Assembly (NCBI GenBank): GCA_027576995.1
Contig: JANBQC010000081.1
Coordinates: 1 to 64,000, forward strand
DNA from: Dimargaris cristalligena
Lineage: Eukaryota > Kickxellomycota > Dimargaritomycetes > Dimargaritales > Dimargaritaceae
Direction: 5' to 3'
DNA length: 64,000 nt
In this document: positions 21,610 to 31,254 of the stretch, piece by piece
Layout: each line of letters begins with the position of its first letter
Position numbering within the stretch: the first letter of the stretch is position 1
Made by a program: the position numbers and the translations under genes
The notes under the pieces: generated by a model
What the model was told of the DNA's origin: nothing
Seen by the model: only the letters and a program-made list of their open reading frames with translations
Database searches by the model: none

Positions 21610-22869
21610 ATGAAGTACCGTGTCGCTGGTATCCTTCTGTTGACTGTCGTCGCTAGCCAGGCCATCCAGGCCACCGTGCTCTTCGACGTACCCAAGACCA
21701 ACGTCCAACTGACCCGGGTCCGCACCGACCCTTCGGAGCACCACTACATCGTTTCCATTGACCGTTTGGACGAAATCTATTCCCCCCAACTGGCTTTGGA
21801 TCTTTCCACCCTGCGCCCCGCCCTCGCCGTAGACTGGCTGGCCACCCGTTTGGTCAAAATCGATGTGGATGTGGTCATTCACGATAATGGCGACGTCTTG
21901 CTCGATGGTAAACGACTGCGCGACGGAGTGCAAAAGGTCACCATGTCGAAAATGACCGTGGTGAACCCTAAAGTAGCCGACGACGTCATGCTCGACTTGG
22001 GCGTGCGGAGTTTGTTGGAAACCATGCGGATTGCCCAGGTCGAGGTGGATGCCCAGATTACTACCGTGGAAATCGCCAAGGTCAACCCCAACGACCCTGC
22101 TGCTGCCAATGAAGACGGGGAAATGTTCGACTGTGGTGGTGGTGGTGATGGTGAAGACGACAGCGATAGTGCCTCCCACGTCACCGACGGGGCCGAGATG
22201 GCCATGACGACGACGACCCCTCAGATGCGCATCATCACCCTACGCCAACGGATTGTGACCGCCGAGGGCGTTCAACTCACCCAAAAGGAATTCGTTGAAC
22301 AAATCCTCGAAATCCACCCCGACGGCCAGGTCGTCCACCACGAACCCTGTGTGGTTCCCGAGGGTGAAGCCGAACTGGACATTGCCAATGACGGTCACCA
22401 ACACCTCGTCACCCTCAAAACCAAGCCCTCCACCACAATCACTTCTGCTGCTGCTAATTCTTGGTCCGAGGCCCTCCGGCAAAACATGTCCGCTACCCTC
22501 GGTGGGGATTGGTGGTCCCGGTTGTCGCCTTTCCTGCGGGTGGCCATCTTGTCCGCTCTGGCCAGTTTCGCTACCATTACCGCCATCATCACCCTTCCCA
22601 TGTTGGTCTATTACTTGTACGCCGCTTGGGGTCGTCGTCGGACCGCTGCCCGTGGCTACCGTCACACTGAGTCCATCGACCATGAGCATGATGATGATGA
22701 TGATGATGATGCTATGGTCGGTAGTCTCGCCAAGGCCGCCGAGGCCAAGTCGGAACGGGCCGATGGTCCCCCTGCTTACCATCAGATAGTCATTGCTTCG
22801 GCTGACAGTACTTCAGCCAAGGACCCCAATTCTTTGGGCGAAGATGAGAATTCTCCCCTGACCCACTAA
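21610..22869 (+). CDS. Uncharacterised type I membrane glycoprotein-like protein with cytoplasmic PPxY
   Basis: 419 aa, single exon, ATG in good context (ATCACCATGAAG). Residues 1-21 form a signal peptide (VAGILLLTVVASQAIQA). The lumenal part (about 22-305) is mixed alpha/beta with an acidic, Gly-rich loop near 176-200 and Thr runs. One transmembrane helix lies at about 308-340 (FLRVAILSALASFATITAII..), followed by positive charges (GRRRTAARG). The cytoplasmic tail has a run of eight Asp (about 361-368) and PPAY near residue 387, the motif bound by WW domains of Rsp5/Nedd4 ubiquitin ligases. Codons are strongly C-ending, suggesting good expression. I do not recognise the family. A cargo receptor or Rsp5 adaptor is possible but inferred. 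Confidence 0.8.
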   Translation: MKYRVAGILLLTVVASQAIQATVLFDVPKTNVQLTRVRTDPSEHHYIVSIDRLDEIYSPQLALDLSTLRPALAVDWLATRLVKIDVDVVIHDNGDVLLDGKRLRDGVQKVTMSKMTVVNPKVADDVMLDLGVRSLLETMRIAQVEVDAQITTVEIAKVNPNDPAAANEDGEMFDCGGGGDGEDDSDSASHVTDGAEMAMTTTTPQMRIITLRQRIVTAEGVQLTQKEFVEQILEIHPDGQVVHHEPCVVPEGEAELDIANDGHQHLVTLKTKPSTTITSAAANSWSEALRQNMSATLGGDWWSRLSPFLRVAILSALASFATITAIITLPMLVYYLYAAWGRRRTAARGYRHTESIDHEHDDDDDDDAMVGSLAKAAEAKSERADGPPAYHQIVIASADSTSAKDPNSLGEDENSPLTH

Positions 22870-22968
22870 GCAAAAAAAAACAAGGCGTGTGTGTAGGTGT
22901 GGATTATCCCACATCTCATCACTTCCCATAGCCATCACTTTTCGTTTCCGCTAGAGGATATATATATA

Positions 22969-23006
22969 TACACCTTGAAAACGTAAGGTCGTTTTCCAAC
23001 GGTGTA
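22969..23006 (+). terminator. Stem-loop about 100 nt downstream of a stop codon
   Basis: TACACCTTGAAAACG (22969-22983) pairs with CGTTTTCCAACGGTGTA (22990-23006) through 15 bp with two single-base bulges and a 6-nt loop, followed by a T run. In a eukaryote this is not a Rho-independent terminator; it is more likely a 3' UTR structure or a chance hairpin. I list it under this type only because of its position. Confidence 0.3.
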
Positions 23007-23066
23007 TTTTTTTATGACGACTAGCGTAACGCTCGAAAAAATGATGGATTCTATTTATATCCCATA

Positions 23067-23089
23067 TCTCTCTCTCTCTCTCTCTCTCT
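23067..23089. repeat. (CT)n microsatellite
   Basis: An uninterrupted CT run in the convergent spacer, 200 bp past the stop at 22869. Confidence 0.9.
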
Positions 23090-23394
23090 ATATATCCCAT
23101 TACTATTACACCTATACTCGATAGTGGCTCCCCCGTCTTTCTCTGAAAAACGGACCCTTGGCTGATTTTCCCTTTTTTTAATTTCCGTCTGTTTACACAA
23201 TTGTATAAAGTGACCCCCTGTATTTGTAAATACGACTAAATTAGATCCCCTATATGGTTCATCAGAAGTGTATATAACCAACGGGTTGTTGTTGGCCTTG
23301 GTTCTTGTGCGTTTTTACCATCGTAAATAAAATGAAATGGATAGCCACAAAATACGATTGAATAGTTTAGGGTCAATTTTCCCCCAAAACTAAC

Positions 23395-23534
23395 TAGGAG
23401 AAGTTCAACCAGGCTGTATAACGAAAACTCCGCTGGATGGTGTTAATATTACTGGTTAAAAATAGACCTCCCACTTTTTCTTCTACGCACATACCATTTA
23501 ATACCTTATACAGCTGGGTCGAAGTTCACTCATA
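23395..23534. mobile_element. MITE-like element, copy B
   Basis: About 140 bp and collinear with copy A. The shared left end is GAGAAGTTCAACCAGGCTGT, followed by a common interior (AATATTACTGGTTAAAAATA) and a right end TATACAGCTGGGTCGAAGTT. Left and reverse-complemented right ends match over about 22 bp. TA lies at both borders. Roughly 3.3 kb from copy A, same orientation. Confidence 0.7.
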
Positions 23535-23988
23535 GTGTATTTGCAGAAATCCCTCTCCATTCTTAATAATAGCCTAAAAAGCAGTACCTGTCCCCTTCCT
23601 CCTCCCTACCCACCACATCCGCCAATCCGTACAACATTCATCACTGGCGAACTGAATTTACTGGTATATAATTTGTATTCTATATAATAGGTGAATAAGA
23701 TGTAATAATAGAGGCGAGAAGAGAAGTGTGAACATCCTAGCCCAATGAAATGGCAAGCTAGGGGAGGGAGTGATATGAAATGAATAAATCCAGGAGTATA
23801 TACCACATAATGTCAATGATAAAAGCCGAGTATACAGCAGAGTGACTAACCATACTACGATAATATTAAGAACCACAACGACAAACAAAATAGTAGCAGT
23901 CTTTTCTTTCTTTTTATTTGCTAGGGGGCCCTGACGGTTGTCATCTTATAGAACATGGCCGAAATTCCACACCCATAAACTAAACGGA

Positions 23989-23995
<7 letters not shown>

Positions 23996-24019
<24 letters not shown>
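23996..24019. repeat. (AC)n microsatellite
   Basis: A CA/AC run about 200 bp beyond the glycogen synthase stop codon, probably in or near its 3' UTR. Confidence 0.85.
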
Positions 24020-24216
24020 TGGACTCAGAAATCGAGGGAACGACACTGACACGCATTTACACAACGATAAGGCCTATCAACTATTATATTTTCGGGATAT
24101 CGGAAATGTAGGCCCCGTCATCCGGCTATTCTCTTCATTTGGCTTCAGGTGACCGGCAGCAGCTGGGGAGATAATGGGCATATAATGCCGGCGCTACAGT
24201 AGAACGGGCGGTGTTT

Positions 24217-27200
24217 TTACTGCATACGCGGAGTCATGGGCGGGGTCTTGGTCTTAATCTTAATCGGCGGACGCAGGTCTTCTTCGTCTTCGTCGTCATG
24301 GAGTAGGGCATTGGCGTAACTCTCGGTCGAAATTTGGAGGCCGTCCATATCCAGGCCAGCCAAATGGGCGGATGGGTGGTCCTCTTCGTTATCGTAGCCG
24401 TGGCTGTGGGGGGAGCCCGGGGCCGACAGGGGGCGGGGAATCTTCCCACCCGAGCTACCGTTGGCGCCCGCCTGGCTGTTGAAATAGTCGTCCGAGAAGG
24501 AGTCGGGGAACGAGCGCCGGAGGGCCAGTTGGCGTGCCTTCATGTACTCAATACCCATACGCTTCCAGTCGAGCAGGTCGGACAGACGCTCGACGCGGTT
24601 ACGCTGGTTAATGCGCTGCCGGCGGGTCTTCTGGGTGAATTCGAACATTTGGCTGCACAGCTGCTCAATGGATTCATCGGCCGATTTCATGCGGCGGTCC
24701 ACAATGTAGATACCGTACTCCGAAGGGGTCTCGATGTTGTCCTCCATAAAGCAACCGAAGCCAGACAGATTGGTGGTGACAGAAGGTACGCCCATGACAG
24801 TACATTCGGCGGGAGTGTAGCCCCAAGGCTCGTAGTAACTGGGGAATACGCCCAAATGGCAACCGCGGATAAAGTCCTCGTAGTCGAGGCCCAGGATCGG
24901 ATTGTTGGCGTTGAGGAATTCCGGGTGGAAGACAATCTTGACCCGGTCGGAGGGGTGGTTGAACAGACTCAGGTGGCGCAGCTGATTGAGGACGGGGTCG
25001 GTACTGTCGTCGGCCATGTTGTGCGTGACAATGGGCGGCAGGGTGTGGCGCTTGAGGGCGAATGTACGACGCTTGAGCAAGATCTTTTCCTCGTCCTTCA
25101 TTAAACTACCCACGTTGATTTCGTGGCCCCGCGCGGCTTCCTCGAAGATACGTTCACCGATACGGGCCTGGATTTCATCCACGGTCTCCTGGAGCTGTTT
25201 TACCAGAGCCTGGCCCTTCAGGGTCTCCACCGTGAAGGAGTGGGTCTTGGCGGGCATGATAATAAATGCCACGACGGTCATGCTCGATCCGCTATTCTTG
25301 AGGCGGGTATTGAGGCGGGACAGTGCTTCAATGTACATATCCACGCCCTTGTTGCGGTACTCGTAGCGCCCGGCGATGAAGAAGTAAAGGGTATTGTCTA
25401 GGTTAAAGTCAAAGTGGCCGTAGAAATGGCCCCGTACGAAATTGTGGATCTTTTCCTTGCTGATGGCGTGGATATTCTGGAACTCGTGCATAGCATTGAA
25501 TTTGATCACGTTGAGACCATTGGGTACTACCCCGTCGGGCTTCCGCTTCAGGAGATGTTCGGCCTCGTAGGCGGTGATGTGACTGACGGTGGTGAACACA
25601 TTGACACAGTGGGTGGCGGCCCGCTCCAAGCAGTAGCGGTGGTAGATGCCCCGTTTGCCGGCCTCGTGGTCTACGTCAAAATGGGATAGGTTATTGTAAA
25701 AGTCTTCATTCCCGGCACAGAGGTAGCGGCCCAGCAGAGTGGCGTGGGTAGTGAAAATAGTGGCCACATTCAATTTACGCTTTTGAACTAGAATAGCGCC
25801 AACCCCCGACTGCCATTCGTGGAAATGGGCAATGACAGCATTCTTGGAATTGTGGGCAACATACTGTGCCGGTGTTAAAAAAAACAGGGGTCCATATCAT
25901 AGGTGAATAAAATAGTTCAACAATACACAGATTAGCAAAAGTTCGATATATAATTAGTGGTCGGGAAACGATCCGTGGCCGGGGTATAAATTTTCCGCTT
26001 CAACCATTGAATTTGACATGATCTGCAGAGAATTCGATGGTCAATCGGGGAGGGAGAGGATGGTGGAGTGCAGATCGGTTGAACATTTGAATGTTCACCA
26101 ACCAAACCATATTTCAGCCGAATGTACCCCATCAGCTCATTATAACGAATGTCGATGATGTCTACACCCATGCCATTAGAAATTTCCTCTGAAAAAATCT
26201 AGGGCGCTAGTAATACACTTTGATGCATGCCCAAGAGGCGGCGTATAACTGTCGGAGAAGAAGGAGAGTGAGGAAGGTCCGTGGTGGAGAGATTGTAGGC
26301 TCTGGTCACTCCAACCAACGCGGCCGATCCTTTCATTACACTATGGCGGATATTCCCTACCCATACAGTCAGGACCCGTCGTCGATCAGACTGGTTATAT
26401 CAGGGAAACTGTAAACCAGCCTTCACGACGAATGAAATTCATTAAGGGCTTGGCTCCCTCTCTCTCCCCCTCCCCAATTCAAACTCGCTATCCAATACCC
26501 TAGCATGTTCGGATTGTCACGTAAGCCTTAGTTTTGTCACTGACAAGTATCACCCGTGCTGGCTCAGTGGGTTAGGGTGAAGAGGGCCTGACTGGCCGAC
26601 GCCGCCGCTTTCATGAAAAATCCATGTCTCTCAAAATCAAGGCTATGCACTAGAGGTTACACGACGACAAGACTAGTCCGATCCGTGTGATAGCAGTCAT
26701 CATCATCGCCATCGTACCCTGAAAACCCGCCCATTTCATTTTAACTTACCTCACCCAAGAACTGAGCCACCATATAGCCCAGAAGAATAGCATCGTTGGT
26801 TTCGGTGTCGCTGGGTGGAGAGGGGATGCCGGCGATATTCCAGATATCTCCCTTCCATTCATTCAGGCGGTTAGCCACGGACCCCAGATCAAATAGACAG
26901 ACGGTGGGAGCACCATCGATGAGCCACCGACCGTAGAGCACATTGATACCACTTGACCGGAGGTTGTCGAGTGCGCTTTTAATGGCGGGATCGGTGGGCT
27001 CCATGGCCTCCACCTCCACGGGGGCGGAGCGGTGGTTGAGGGGACCTAACAGGCAGTACCGGTTGCCGAATTCCTGTACAGTGACGGGGGCCTTGGTTTT
27101 GATGACGGTATAGATACCACCGACTATGGTGTAGGGGTTACATTGGAGGGAGTAAGAAAGCAGCAAAGGGAAGCCCCCAAGTGAGAACTGGTGCATACGT

Positions 27201-27709
27201 GGCTTGAATACAAGCGGATTATCGGTGTTAAGGATTACGACTCCTACACACGGGGTATACGTTAGTTGGGCAAGCGAGTCCATAACAGATCAAGCCAGGC
27301 CCGAGTAGCGAGAGGGCCGGGAATGCATCAATGCAGGCCAGACTGTTGGGCTTCACTCGGCTTAACTGTCCCACCCTGCGTGAATGCATCAAGGCATTTT
27401 TCCAGAGGCAGTGGTGGGGTGTGGAGAGATGTGTACATACAGGTCCCATTTTATGGGCTACATCGCCCCTCTCTCCCCCCTCTTACTAGCTAGTTACCCG
27501 TTCGCCCCCTTTTTGTTCGCACGCTAGGGGATAGAAAGGGAGGTGGTAGTGGTGGTGGTAGAAATGGAAGGGGGAGGTTGGGTGAGCGGATAGTACTACT
27601 ATAGGTGCCTCTTCATATATGCGCTTGACGTACCTTTATTGGCGACTTCCCAGGCGCATTCGAACAGCACCGGGTTGGTGACTTGTTTAAGACCATTGTT
27701 TTCAGGCAT
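24217..27709 (-). CDS. GSY1: Glycogen [starch] synthase (GT3 family)
   Basis: Predicted 698 aa from three exons: 27709-27634, 26750-27123 and 24217-25863 (all minus). The introns are 510 nt (27633-27124) and 886 nt (26749-25864), with GTACGT..ATAG and GTAAGT..ACAG ends. The joins restore [14 protein letters not shown] and [19 protein letters not shown], matching yeast Gsy2. The enzyme transfers glucose from UDP-glucose to the non-reducing ends of glycogen in the cytosol. The substrate loop KVGGIYTV and the GT3 motif [14 protein letters not shown] (two catalytic Glu) are present. So is the Arg cluster [20 protein letters not shown] that binds glucose-6-phosphate. The C-terminal [11 protein letters not shown] matches the yeast regulatory phosphorylation segment RPLSVPGSP, so phosphorylation control is likely conserved. 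The acidic tail ([11 protein letters not shown]) precedes TPPMTP. Spurious upstream readings come from intron read-through. Confidence 0.98.
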
Positions 27710-30700
27710 TGTAAAGAGGGTAAACGGATTTAAAAGTCAAGAAGGCACACAGAGGCCGGGTTCTGTATGGTGAAGTGTAGACAAAATGGGTTGAGGTCCA
27801 GAGTAGAGTAGGTGTTAGAGGCAATCAGTTGGGTGAGTCGCACCAGTTCCGGGAGGAGATGGCTAAGCAGCAGCGAGGTTTCGGAAGCCTCCTCCTGCGT
27901 CTACTCTTGTGGTGGGAATAGTAGTATCTATATGTGCCGGTACTACTACGAAGCTTACCTTGGAGAGGGCACTACTGTCGGGGAGAGGGCAACGTTTAAC
28001 ACGAAACACACTAACTAGTTAGTTGATAAGAAGGAGGCCAAACCAAACCGAACCGAACCGAACCGGAGAAAGTGGAAGTAAGAGTAAAAGAGTAGGAAGA
28101 AAAGCCCGGGGGGCCTCTATTAAAGAAAGTGTGGAGGTGGATCGGATGATAATGGTTGCTATGATGCTGATAATGATGATGATGATGGGCGCTGAGTGAG
28201 GCGGGGAAGGGGGTGATTATATGCAAAGGCGGCGTAGCCCAGGCGCGGGGGAAAGAGAGAAGAATACACACTAGCAACTAACTCTCTCTCTTTCTCTTTG
28301 TCTCTCGTTCCCAGTGCCTCGTTTTGGGCCAGCAGTCCCCTTTGTTGGTGGTGGTTGGGTTAGGCTGAATCGATATGAAAAGAAGGAGACTCTGGGAATA
28401 AAACAGGGTCGCGCCATTAATATCGATTAGGTCATATTAAGCAGATACCCCAGCAGTCGTGAGTACTTTTCAGCTGAATGGGATAGGCAGTTAGCTGCGT
28501 TGGACGGCCGCCATTATACAAGCCAATATTCATTATATTCTCCTCTTACTACTCACTTATAACTAAACTATACTCACCCTATTATCACTACTCCTACTCG
28601 TCCATAGAACAAGACTTACTTATTATTGACGGTGGGAAACTTTACCCCACGCATATCCAACCGTTGGCCTCGCGTCTCGGTATTTCGTATTCCCTCTGCA
28701 TGCCAATGGTCAGCCGTCATTTCCCTGCGTCTGCGTACGAGGCGCCCTTCTTCCCCCCAATCCGCCCATCGCTATTCCCTTCATTTCCCGCGGTTTAATT
28801 ATATTACTTGGATATTGTCAGTGAGCCAACCCCGCCGTTTGTTTGGTCCAGAGAAGTATAATACTCGCCCTATTCATGATAGGCCCCCCTTCCATTAGAC
28901 TTAATTGCCGCTGTCACTACGGACCAGTTATCGTTTGAATATCTGAGACACCCCCTCCCACCCAGGTTTCAATAGAAAACCTTGGTTGCCCCTCTCCCCA
29001 TCGATGGAGCCTGTCACTTTACTCGCGATCTATGGAGATAGGAACCAGCCACATGCGGGAAGATATGGGCTGTGATACTTTGATTGTAGTAGTCCAGAGT
29101 GACCCGCAACCCGGGTACTGGGTTGGTACTATATATTGATTACATCTGCAATCATATTATAATCTAGGATTAAGGTTATATTCATTTTATCGCATCATAT
29201 TACTGGGGTTTTCCCCTATCCTTAGAATCCCCTCTACCCTTAGCCCATAGGCTTCACATAATCTACCGTCAATCGATGTTATAACCCACATATGAGAGAG
29301 TTACCCCCCCCACTTAATCACACTTCACCTCTTATAATGGATTGGCTGGGCTATAATGTACCAAGTAGTGCTCAAGGAAATGTCTCAGCTTTAAGATCCT
29401 CAATCTACCGAACAACCCCTTCACAAATGAGATCCATTTTGATATGTCGTGTACCCTTCACAATGTAACAGGAACGCACCCCCCCCACAAGAGGCAATCC
29501 ATTCATCCGGTGAGTAGAGTGGAATGGATAGGGAGGGGAGGATTGCTACCCCAGAGCCCTGACCAGAAATCCGCCGATTTTCCGTGTTGAATAGACGAAC
29601 CTTACTGTTCTTTGGAATAAGATTTGCCCATTGGACTTGGGTTTAGATTATGCAGCCCCCCTCTCGCCATCCTCGTGGAACGGACTATTGGCTAAAAAGA
29701 CAGTGGTGGGTGGGGTAGACCGAACAGGGTAATAGCCAGGGATAGGGGGGATACTAGGGGATGATGATGACGCCCTTTCGAAGATCCCCACAGCGGACAG
29801 ATAAGGCCGCTGCCATTGTTCGTTATCACATACACTGGGCTGACCCGGCAGGGGGAGGGAAGGTAGGTTAGGTGTACTGGGGAGCAGACTATGAATGGGA
29901 AGAAGTGTGTGTGTGGAATAAGGTGAATTGGAACGAACACATACACGTAGGGGGGGATCTTGTCTATTAGGAATTCTCGCTACCAGTTGTGGGTTGTTAG
30001 TCATATTTTTCGCATATCACATATCAATCAATCTATTTATGTACAAATATCAACCCATAAATAAAACCCAACATATACTTGTATTGTTGATACGTGCCAG
30101 CCGAATCGGGTTTCGTGCCGCGTAAATTCCGTGCGAAAAAAAGGGGGGACGGAAAGGGAACAAGAACCAACCCCCCATTTTTATTTTGGAAATAGCCTTA
30201 GTTTTACTCTAATTAACTAGCTGTTACATAATATAATTGTAATGGTGGTTTAAGTTAACCATTTGCACCAATATGATCGGATTAGGCGGTGTGGATGGTC
30301 TCGTTTCATTAAAACAGTCGGAATGGGGTGGTTGGTCGGCTTTTAGTCGATCCCAGAGGGAATGCCATTATGATTTTTGCGTTGTATACACACTACCCGT
30401 CGGTGGTTCTCCTTGTAAAGATGGGATGGAGAATATACCAATAATTCTGCTGCTCCAGTGGGGAACATATTCGTGTTCTGCATTCCGTATTCTGTAATCA
30501 GCATTGAAGATGAATAATATTTTCTAATCTAGATAGTCGGAATTATCGACCATAAATATTCGAACGCAATCTTACCCATTTCCACTTTCAAAAGTCATTT
30601 GCGAACTTATGCATCTGTGATGAAGCTACTCATTGATTTTTCAGGCTTCTCACTTGAACTGAAACCACGCCAGGTTCAGCTTGTTTATTTCACCTACACC

Positions 30701-31254
30701 GAATTACTACGTATATAGTCGGTATTTATTTTGTATAATATGGCATCATATATCGGAGAACAACCGACCATGCTAGGTGGATAGTAAACATACCAGTGTA
30801 ATTTAAAATAATGAATGCAAATTGCAAAAAAACAACATCCTAAAGTTAGAAACATAATGAGTGACAATGAAAAATAAAGTAGTAGATAAAAAATCAATAA
30901 AAATATATGGTATAGAATCGGTACTAAAGCACTATGCGGGAGAGAATGAGTCCAGCTATATTAATAGATATCTGTTAAGTGGGGTGAGGTTGAAGCCAAT
31001 TTTAAATGGAGAGATGGGAAGTAGGCGGTGGTTTAATTTTTACCCGAGCTTCTGTAAGGTAAATACCCCAAATGTCGCTGATATGCTTACACTGTGTATG
31101 TTTCGTTGAGATATGGCAATTGGAGTTATCCGGCAGGATATATTTACCATTGTCTCCAAACCAATGTGCCAAAACACGTAGCCGACGAACCATCATCGGT
31201 TGCCTTTGCGTGTTTCAGAGACAGAGCGCCTGCCCATGGCGATGCCAGTCGACG
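27710..31254. other. 3.5-kb gene desert
   Basis: The first 300 bp are the glycogen synthase 5' flank. The stretch 28041-28064 has an AACCG tandem repeat. A 118-codon minus frame at 29648-30004 is Pro/Ser-rich with no features, and I do not call it. From 30500 to 31250 the DNA is very AT-rich. No tRNA, rRNA or transposon end recognised. Confidence 0.5.
28041..28064. repeat. (AACCG)n tandem repeat
   Basis: Four to five tandem pentanucleotide units, about 330 bp upstream of the glycogen synthase ATG. It could be a cluster of protein-binding sites or a simple repeat; the sequence alone cannot decide. Confidence 0.7.

Larger units (their letters stand above)
22870..24216. other. Convergent intergenic region
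   Basis: This lies between the 3' ends of the membrane-protein gene and glycogen synthase. It holds a stem-loop (22969-23006), a (CT)n run (23067-23089), MITE copy B (23395-23534) and an (AC)n run ending near 24019. No coding signal; the minus frames at 23606-23888 are AT-rich and lack features. Confidence 0.5.

Noticed and set aside
26551..26620. tRNA-like start GCTGGCTCAGTGGGTTAG
   Set aside because: No acceptor stem, anticodon arm or T-loop of the right form follows, and it lies inside a glycogen synthase intron.
29648..30004. 118-codon Pro/Ser-rich minus frame
   Set aside because: Low-complexity composition in a gene desert with no other support.
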